Source of the DNA: Bin80 sp965220365 | GTDB lineage: Bacteria; Bacteroidota; Rhodothermia; Rhodothermales; Bin80 | Assembly: GCA_965220365.1 (NCBI GenBank) | Contig: OZ244823.1 | Span: 496,001 to 560,000 of the forward strand | DNA: 64,000 bases | Reading direction: 5' to 3' | Shown: positions 58,191-64,000 of the stretch, piece by piece | Position numbering within the stretch: the stretch's first letter is position 1 | Layout: every line of letters begins with the position of its first letter | Position numbers and translations under genes: made by a program | Notes under the pieces: model-generated | Seen by the model: the letters and a program-made list of their open reading frames with translations, nothing else | The model's database searches: none | What the model was told of the DNA's origin: nothing

Positions 58191-60455
58191 ATGGTTGACG
58201 AAAAGCTGGTGGAGGAGCATGGACTCACAAAGCAGGAATACGGGTGGATTCTGGAGCGGCTGGGAAGGGTTCCGACCATTACAGAACTCGGGATCTATTC
58301 TGTCATGTGGAGTGAACATTGCTCATACAAAAACTCCATTGCTGTACTGAAGACCCTTCCGCGTGAAGGGGAAGCTCTTCTGGTGGGCGCAGGAGATGAG
58401 AATGCAGGGTTGGTAGATATTGGGGATGGGTTAGCCGTTGCGTTCAAGATCGAAAGCCATAACCACCCTTCGGCCGTCGAGCCGTACCAAGGGGCTGCGA
58501 CCGGTGTAGGAGGAATCCACCGAGATATCTTCACCATGGGGGCGCGGCCAATCTGTGCGCTGAACTCACTGCGGTTTGGTTCACTTGAGCGCAGCAGAGT
58601 TCGATACCTGTTTGATGGAGTGGTGCGTGGCATTGGAGATTATGGGAATTCGTTTGGTGTCCCCACGGTGGCGGGTGAAGTATACTTTGATCCCGCCTAC
58701 GAAGGAAACCCGCTGGTTAACGCCATGAGCGTAGGAATCGTGAAGACAGATGCGACGGCATCTGCCATTGCAAAAGGGGCGGGCAACAAGGTGTTTATTG
58801 TCGGTTCGGCAACAGGTCGGGACGGAATCCACGGCGCAACCTTTGCATCGGAAGAAATCTCAGAAGAGAGTGAGAAAAAACGACCAAGTGTTCAGGTTGG
58901 AGATCCCTTCACCGAAAAACTACTCCTTGAGGCAACGCTGGAAGCACTTGCAGCAGAAGTGGTGGTTGGCATTCAGGATATGGGGGCAGCCGGAATCACC
59001 TGCTCTTCCTGTGAAATGAGCGCAAAAGGTGGTGCAGGGATGCGGCTGAATCTGGATCATGTGCCGGTCAGGGAGCCAGACATGACGGCCTACGAAATAA
59101 TGCTGTCAGAGAGCCAGGAGCGCATGTTGCTGGTTTGTGTACCCGGAAAAGAAGAACAGCTGCAAAGCATTTTTGAGAAGTGGGATTTGCATGCGGTCTG
59201 TATCGGAGAAGTGACGGACACCGGGCGTGTACAGGTGCATTATAAAGGGGAGCAGGTTGCCGATGTGGAAGCAGACCACCTCGTCCTGGGAGGAGGAGCT
59301 CCCATTTATCATCGTGAAAGTAGCCGCCCAAAATACCTGGATACGACCACCATTCTTCCAGATTTGGCGGATGTACAGGCGCACGAGGTAGAATCTGTAT
59401 TGATGCGTCTCCTCGGAGCCCCCAATATCGCATCCAAGCAGTGGGTCTTTGAGCAGTATGATACAATGGTGCGGACAGGGACGGTCGGTGGTCCAGGTGC
59501 CAGCGATGCAGCGGTAGTGCGGATTAAAGGCTCAAAAAAAGGATTGGCGGTCAAAACCGATTGCAACGGCCGGTATATCTATCTGAATCCACGAAAAGGT
59601 GGCCAGATTGCCGTCGCCGAAGCCGCACGGAATGTCGTATGTGCGGGGGGGCACCCCTTGGCAATCACAAACTGTCTCAACTTTGGCAATCCATATAAGC
59701 CAGAGGTATACTGGACATTCAAGGAAGCCGTTGGGGGCATGAGCGATGCCTGCAAAACATTCAACACTCCGGTAACCGGAGGAAATGTTTCGTTCTATAA
59801 TGAGAATCCAGAGGGCGCGGTATACCCAACCCCGACCATCGGGATGTTAGGCTTGGTAGAGGATGTGGAAACCCACGCAACACAGTCGGGATTTCGTCAC
59901 GCAGGGGATCTTATCTATCTCCTGAGTCCCAAAGCCTGGAATTTTCGTGGGCAGCACCAGGAAATCGCAGCAACGGAATACCTGAGCAGTATTCATGGGC
60001 AAATTTGCGGAGATGCCCCGCACATGGACTTGGCCGAGGAGCATGCTGTGCAGGCAGCCGCGCTGGCACTGATTCAGGAAGGAATCGTTGCAAGTGCTCA
60101 CGATGTCGCGGATGGGGGATTACTGGTGGCACTGGCAGAATGTGTTCTTTTCACGGAGGCAATGGGAGCAGACGTACTCCTATCCCCACAAGGAGATTTC
60201 CGCTTGGATGCGCTGCTGTTTGGTGAAGCACAATCCCGAATCATACTCTCGGTATCTGCGTCAGAGGTCGAGCGGATGCAAACGATCCTAGGGGAGCATT
60301 CAAAGGTGCAAGGGACCTGTTTGGGTAGCGTACAATCAAAACCCGAGTTCTCGGTCACAGTAGGCGATCAGCAGGTGGTCCATTGCTCATCGGATGCGAT
60401 GAAATCGGTCTACTTGGGAAGCATCGCAGAGTACATGGAGCGCGTGTCGGCATAG
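58191..60455 (+). CDS. purL: Phosphoribosylformylglycinamidine synthase subunit PurL
   Basis: 754 residues from the ATG at 58191; the preceding TTG is also in frame. This is the stand-alone large subunit type: GIYSVMWSEHCSYKNSIAVL near 38, AVAFKIESHNHPSAVEPYQG near 85, TGVGGIHRDIFTMGARPI, GIQDMGAAGITCSSCEMSAK near 263, and in the second half VCAGGHPLAITNCLNFGNPY and SAHDVADGGLLVALAECV. It converts FGAR, ATP and glutamine-derived ammonia to FGAM in purine synthesis; PurQ and PurS must be elsewhere. It is followed by trxA after 68 bp. Confidence 0.95.
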   Translation: MVDEKLVEEHGLTKQEYGWILERLGRVPTITELGIYSVMWSEHCSYKNSIAVLKTLPREGEALLVGAGDENAGLVDIGDGLAVAFKIESHNHPSAVEPYQGAATGVGGIHRDIFTMGARPICALNSLRFGSLERSRVRYLFDGVVRGIGDYGNSFGVPTVAGEVYFDPAYEGNPLVNAMSVGIVKTDATASAIAKGAGNKVFIVGSATGRDGIHGATFASEEISEESEKKRPSVQVGDPFTEKLLLEATLEALAAEVVVGIQDMGAAGITCSSCEMSAKGGAGMRLNLDHVPVREPDMTAYEIMLSESQERMLLVCVPGKEEQLQSIFEKWDLHAVCIGEVTDTGRVQVHYKGEQVADVEADHLVLGGGAPIYHRESSRPKYLDTTTILPDLADVQAHEVESVLMRLLGAPNIASKQWVFEQYDTMVRTGTVGGPGASDAAVVRIKGSKKGLAVKTDCNGRYIYLNPRKGGQIAVAEAARNVVCAGGHPLAITNCLNFGNPYKPEVYWTFKEAVGGMSDACKTFNTPVTGGNVSFYNENPEGAVYPTPTIGMLGLVEDVETHATQSGFRHAGDLIYLLSPKAWNFRGQHQEIAATEYLSSIHGQICGDAPHMDLAEEHAVQAAALALIQEGIVASAHDVADGGLLVALAECVLFTEAMGADVLLSPQGDFRLDALLFGEAQSRIILSVSASEVERMQTILGEHSKVQGTCLGSVQSKPEFSVTVGDQQVVHCSSDAMKSVYLGSIAEYMERVSA

Positions 60456-60523
60456 CTCAACTTACAAAGCGGTTTTGCGTACAATAGGGAGTTCCTATTA
60501 ATCATCAAATTTAACATAGATCT

Positions 60524-60856
60524 ATGGCTGCTATTGAGCTGACAGATGCCAATTTTCAGACAGAGGTTTTAGACTCTGACGTCCCCGTACTGGTTGACTT
60601 TTGGGCTGCATGGTGCGGACCATGTCGCGCAATCGCCCCGATCGTAGCAGAATTGGCTACAGACTATGTCGGCAGAGCGAAAGTAGGGAAAGTAGATGTG
60701 GATACAAACCCGAAGACGGCAATGAATTACAATGTGCGTTCCATTCCCACGTTGCTCTTTTTTGTGGGAGGAGAAGTGCGAGATCAGATGATCGGCTCAG
60801 CGAGCAAGCGAGAGTTCCAGAAGAAGCTTGACGCACTGGTTGGACAGCCCGCATAA
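60524..60856 (+). CDS. trxA: Thioredoxin
   Basis: 110 residues, the normal length, with the active site DFWAAWCGPCRAIAPI (CGPC), the cis-Pro in VRSIPTLLFF and the C-terminal MIGSASKREFQKKLDAL. It reduces disulfides in cytoplasmic proteins using electrons from thioredoxin reductase, whose gene follows 123 bp downstream. Confidence 0.96.
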   Translation: MAAIELTDANFQTEVLDSDVPVLVDFWAAWCGPCRAIAPIVAELATDYVGRAKVGKVDVDTNPKTAMNYNVRSIPTLLFFVGGEVRDQMIGSASKREFQKKLDALVGQPA

Positions 60857-60979
60857 TCGCCTCGGCTTGGCCAAAGACGGATCATTGAAATAAACCGGCT
60901 TTCCGTGTTTTCGGACAAACCCGGTTCACTACGTTTGTTAGCCAAGCAATCCCCTAAACCCCAGCATTAAGCCTGGAAT

Positions 60980-61960
60980 ATGTCGTCTACACTCATCCCA
61001 CCGGAGATTTCGTTTGAAGGTGCAGGGCACCATCGGGTCGTGATTATCGGTTCCGGTCCGGCAGGTTATACGGCGGCGCTCTATGCGGCCCGGGCGAACC
61101 TTGCTCCAATCGTCTATGAAGGGCTCGAACCTGGTGGACAGCTTACGACAACAACAGATGTTGAAAATTATCCTGGCTATGTGGATGGAGTCCTCGGGCC
61201 CGCTATGATGGAAGATTTCAGGGCGCAAGCATTGCGCTTTGGAGCGGAGGCGCGGTATGGCTCCATTACCCAGATAGACCTGTCCGAACGCCCATTCAAA
61301 ATCGTGGTAGACGATGAAACAGGCCTTTTGTCAGACACATTGATCATTGCGACCGGTGCTTCGGCTCGCTACCTGGGACTGGAGAATGAAAAACGTCTTT
61401 TGGGGCGCGGCGTATCTGCGTGTGCAACCTGTGATGGGGCGTTTTTCCGTGATGTAGATTTGGCGATTGTCGGAGGCGGTGACACGGCGATGGAAGAAGC
61501 GCTCTTCCTGACGCGGTTTGCATCAAAAATCTGGTTGGTGCATCGCCGGAATCAGCTACGTGCTTCAAAAATCATGCAGCAGCGCGTGAAGGATCATCCC
61601 AAAATTGAGATCATCTGGGATACAATTGTCACGGATGTCCTAGGCACAGATGAGGTCACAGGCGTTCGGCTCAGAAATGTGAAGGACCAGGTTGAGAGAG
61701 AATTACCTGTCAGCGGATTCTTTGTAGCGATCGGACACACTCCAAATACGGCGCTCTTTTCATCTTGGCTGGACATGGATGATCAGGGATATATCAAAAC
61801 CCTGCCAGGATCAACCCGGACCAATATTTCGGGGGTGTTTGCGTGTGGGGACGCGCAAGATCATGTCTATCGGCAAGCGGTCACGGCAGCGGGGACCGGC
61901 TGCATGGCAGCCATAGATGCTGAGCGCTTTTTGGCGTCAGGATCGGAAAATAGTGCGTAA
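60980..61960 (+). CDS. trxB: Thioredoxin reductase
   Basis: 326 residues. FAD-binding VVIIGSGPAGYTAALYAARA near 15, the redox pair SACATCDGAFFRD near 150, NADPH-binding LAIVGGGDTAMEEALFLTRF and the C-terminal GVFACGDAQDHVYRQAVTAA. It regenerates thioredoxin with NADPH, completing the pair with the upstream trxA. Its 3' end overlaps the convergent proline dehydrogenase gene by 24 bp. Confidence 0.96.
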   Translation: MSSTLIPPEISFEGAGHHRVVIIGSGPAGYTAALYAARANLAPIVYEGLEPGGQLTTTTDVENYPGYVDGVLGPAMMEDFRAQALRFGAEARYGSITQIDLSERPFKIVVDDETGLLSDTLIIATGASARYLGLENEKRLLGRGVSACATCDGAFFRDVDLAIVGGGDTAMEEALFLTRFASKIWLVHRRNQLRASKIMQQRVKDHPKIEIIWDTIVTDVLGTDEVTGVRLRNVKDQVERELPVSGFFVAIGHTPNTALFSSWLDMDDQGYIKTLPGSTRTNISGVFACGDAQDHVYRQAVTAAGTGCMAAIDAERFLASGSENSA

Positions 61961-62794
61961 CAGAAACGTGATGTTTTCGGGGCGCTCCCGGAGCCGGCGC
62001 GTATAGTAGGGGAGCCACATACGCCCGTAAGGCACATAGATCCGCATGTTGTATCCTTGACGCACAATGTCCTCCTGCGTCTTCTGGCGCAGACCATACA
62101 ACATTTGAAATTCAAACCGGGACGGATCAATATCTTTTGCCCGGGCATAGGATTTGGTCGCTTCAATCAACACATCATCGTGGGTGGCGATTGCGGGATA
62201 ATGTCCGTGCTGAAGCAGTTTCTGCATGCAAGAGACGTACTGGGCGCGGATTTGCGGCATGCGCTGGTACGCAATCGTCGCCGGCTCCCGGTAGGCACCC
62301 TTACAGAGGCGGACGCGTGCTCCCAGGTCACACATGTGGTTCACATCCTTCACGGTACGTTTCAGATATGCCTGCAGGACAATCCCTACATGTGCACGGT
62401 AGTCGGGAAAGACGGATTCAAAAATGCGAAGCGTTGAGTCAAGGACGGAACTACCTTCCATATCCAACCGAACAAATCCATTCACAAGCCTTGCCTCCTC
62501 CAGGAGTGCACGCAGGTTTTCAAGGCAGAAGTCCTCATCAATGACCTGTCCGATCATGGAGAGCTTGATGGAGATATTGCGATCCAGGCCAGGCTCAAGA
62601 GCAAGTGCCCGCAGTAACCGGATATAGGCGTCTCGGCTTTTCAAAGCGAGATCTTTACGGACTATATGCTCTCCAAGTAGATCCACCGTCGTCAGCAGCC
62701 CTTTATTGCAGAGTTGCCTCACCACAGGGATCGTGTTATCAAGGGTTTCGGCAGCTACAAACCCGCGGGCAAGGGCAAAAGGCAGTCGAATCAT
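61937..62794 (-). CDS. Proline dehydrogenase (monofunctional)
   Basis: 285 residues. The barrel motifs of the PRODH family are present: TTVDLLGEHIV, NISIKLSMIGQVID near 75, VRLDMEGSSVLDSTLRIFE near 108, GIVLQAYLKRTVKDV near 140, ARVRLCKGAYREP near 163, AIATHDDVLI near 203 and FEFQMLYGLR near 226. It oxidises proline to pyrroline-5-carboxylate with FAD. The pyrroline-5-carboxylate dehydrogenase domain of bifunctional PutA is absent, so that step is encoded elsewhere. Confidence 0.9.
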   Translation of the reverse strand: MIRLPFALARGFVAAETLDNTIPVVRQLCNKGLLTTVDLLGEHIVRKDLALKSRDAYIRLLRALALEPGLDRNISIKLSMIGQVIDEDFCLENLRALLEEARLVNGFVRLDMEGSSVLDSTLRIFESVFPDYRAHVGIVLQAYLKRTVKDVNHMCDLGARVRLCKGAYREPATIAYQRMPQIRAQYVSCMQKLLQHGHYPAIATHDDVLIEATKSYARAKDIDPSRFEFQMLYGLRQKTQEDIVRQGYNMRIYVPYGRMWLPYYTRRLRERPENITFLLRTIFRS

Positions 62795-62951
62795 TAAGGG
62801 TCTACCTGACAGAGCATAAAATCTTTCTTAAAGCGAAACCTTTCAGAAAAACTTTCCGTAATGAAAAAAGTGTCTTCCGGTGAGTGGAAGCATAGGCATC
62901 GTATCACAGTCCCAGGTGTTTTCGATGCCGTTTTTTATGCATCCCCTGCGG

Positions 62952-63695
62952 TCATGATTCTACAGATGTCCAGTCATTGGGGGAATTTATTTTTCCCGGG
63001 AGGCTCTCCAGGTCCGTCATGACCAGATCTGCTCCATGTTCATGCAAAAGAAGTGTATGCGCATCTGAATCCAGGTAAGGAGGTACGAAACCAATCGCCA
63101 ACATACCTGCTGCACCTGCCGCGGCCATATCGTCAACCGAATCCCCGATGTAGACAGTCAGTTCGGCCTGGATCGGTAAGCCAGCTCCCTGAAGAATTGC
63201 CATAGCATACAGGAGCGGATAAGGATCGGGTTTTCCACGATTATCCTGATTTTCGCGGGGAACCAAAAGAGAAAAATACTCCTGCCATCCGAATCGGTCC
63301 AAGGCCCAGCGCGCCTCATCCCGGGGTCGGCCCGTGACAATTCCGAGTACGTGACCGCTTTGTTTTAACTGTTGCAGTGTGCGGGTTTGGATCAGGGGTC
63401 GTTCTTCGGTAATGAATCCATCCCAGTCCTCCCCTCGGTAGCGGCGCTGAAACTCATCCACGACACGCACATACGGCACTTCCATCCCGTAGTCCCCAAT
63501 AATCGTGTGTGTGAGTGTCCAGTCGTCATTGAAGCCTCCACGGTCTTTGTAGCGCTGGATTGTCTTTGGCTTTATATCACGCCCGGTGAAATGGTAGACG
63601 GTTTCTTCAATGACACGCAGATAGGAGCCAGACACATCGACTAGCACACCATCCATATCAAACAGGACGACAGGAATTAGCGGGGAAGCCGGCAT
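62952..63695 (-). CDS. HAD-superfamily hydrolase (phosphatase-like)
   Basis: 247 residues. Motif I is VVLFDMDGVLVDVSGSYLRV with the two catalytic Asp near residues 14 and 16, motif II GIVTGRPRDEA near 115, motif III Lys in RGKPDPYPLL near 150 and motif IV VYIGDSVDDMAAAGAAGM near 180. An alpha-helical cap lies between motifs I and II. A subfamily IA phosphatase is likely; the substrate is unknown. It lies just downstream of rho on the same strand. Confidence 0.85.
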   Translation of the reverse strand: MPASPLIPVVLFDMDGVLVDVSGSYLRVIEETVYHFTGRDIKPKTIQRYKDRGGFNDDWTLTHTIIGDYGMEVPYVRVVDEFQRRYRGEDWDGFITEERPLIQTRTLQQLKQSGHVLGIVTGRPRDEARWALDRFGWQEYFSLLVPRENQDNRGKPDPYPLLYAMAILQGAGLPIQAELTVYIGDSVDDMAAAGAAGMLAIGFVPPYLDSDAHTLLLHEHGADLVMTDLESLPGKINSPNDWTSVES

Positions 63696-63734
63696 CTAGC
63701 AGAGATGCTCCAAGAAACAATAAAAGGATGCATC

Positions 63735-64000
63735 TTAAGAGTTCATGGTCACCAAAAATTCATCATTGCTTTTGGTAGAGCGCATCCGGTCAAGCAGAAA
63801 GTTCATCGCCTGGATTGGATCCATGTCTGCCAGAAGCTTTCGCAGAATCCATATACGGGCTAGGCGTGCTTCTTGAATCAGCAGTTCTTCCCGTCGGGTT
63901 CCACTCATGACTACGTTAATTGCAGGGAAGATACGACGATCTGCCATTTCTCGGTTCAGGACCAATTCCATATTCCCCGTTCCCTTGAACTCTTCAAAGA
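63735..64000 (-). CDS. rho: Transcription termination factor Rho, C-terminal part
   Basis: The frame runs open from the window edge: FEEFKGTGNMELVLNREMAD, then RRIFPAINVVMSGTRREELL and FLLDRMRSTKSNDEFLVTMN. This is the C-terminal end of Rho, including the FKGTGN region near the R-loop and the usual LLxRMxxTKSNxEFL end. The ATPase and RNA-binding domains lie beyond the window. Confidence 0.95.
   Translation of the reverse strand, partial: FEEFKGTGNMELVLNREMADRRIFPAINVVMSGTRREELLIQEARLARIWILRKLLADMDPIQAMNFLLDRMRSTKSNDEFLVTMNS

Overview
The window looks like the chromosome of a bacterium of the FCB group, most likely Rhodothermota or a relative. The reasons are a single rRNA operon with tRNA-Ile and tRNA-Ala in its spacer, a secreted enzyme ending in a type IX secretion (T9SS) sorting domain, a TonB-dependent receptor under a TPP riboswitch, 6-bladed propeller and LVIVD envelope proteins, and PASTA and OmpA-like envelope proteins. 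The assignment comes from gene content and the look of the rRNA, not from a database search.

Layout. 1-3900: a truncated IS1634-family transposase, then a secreted beta-propeller gene flanked by two related Cys-rich small-peptide genes, and a small outer-membrane-like protein. 3933-4430: nusB. 4877-26731: a large defence island. It opens with a short mosaic relic of the main defence operon, then a two-gene ATPase/TOPRIM (DUF4435) pair resembling PARIS, then a co-oriented operon of about 15 kb: SNF2 helicase-DUF3883, DUF1016 nuclease (preceded by a broken copy), DUF1156 DNA methyltransferase, AAA/DUF3696-like ATPase, PIN-like nuclease, PUA/EVE-like plus PDDEXK nuclease, and DUF499 ATPase. The AAA ATPase is dead in this copy: an ISL3-family element with an 8-bp target duplication sits in it, and a single-base insertion shifts its frame. 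The island closes with a tyrosine-recombinase relic, an orphan ATPase, a TonB-receptor fragment and a second, decayed copy of the 3' end of the DUF499 gene.

26793-40668: moeA, an S41 protease, a toxin-antitoxin locus whose toxin carries two in-frame stops beside an intact HigA-IrrE-like antitoxin and a decayed tandem copy, a DinB-like protein, a PKD/OmpA lipoprotein, a three-gene secreted operon (LVIVD protein, unknown protein, multicopper oxidase), a GH18 glycosidase, an unknown secreted protein, pyrR and a PASTA protein. 40669-46274: the rRNA operon, with boxA-like elements before 16S and before 23S and a terminator. 46285-49470: TPP riboswitch, TonB receptor, VanZ-like protein. 49471-54890: a second accessory patch holding a very large orphan helical protein (1179 aa) and relics of IS1595- and ISNCY-type elements. 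54959-64000: a GH16-like T9SS cargo, a SAM methyltransferase, then housekeeping genes purL, trxA, trxB, a proline dehydrogenase, a HAD phosphatase and the 3' end of rho.

The most interesting part is the defence island. A DNA methyltransferase, helicase, two ATPases and three candidate nucleases lie in one transcription direction next to a PARIS-like pair; in the known PARIS system the pair reacts to phage anti-restriction proteins, so the two could act as a primary barrier and its guard. Palindromes that encode an ILQTxSxE peptide lie inside the DUF1016 reading frames, and duplicated operon ends show that the island has been rearranged repeatedly.
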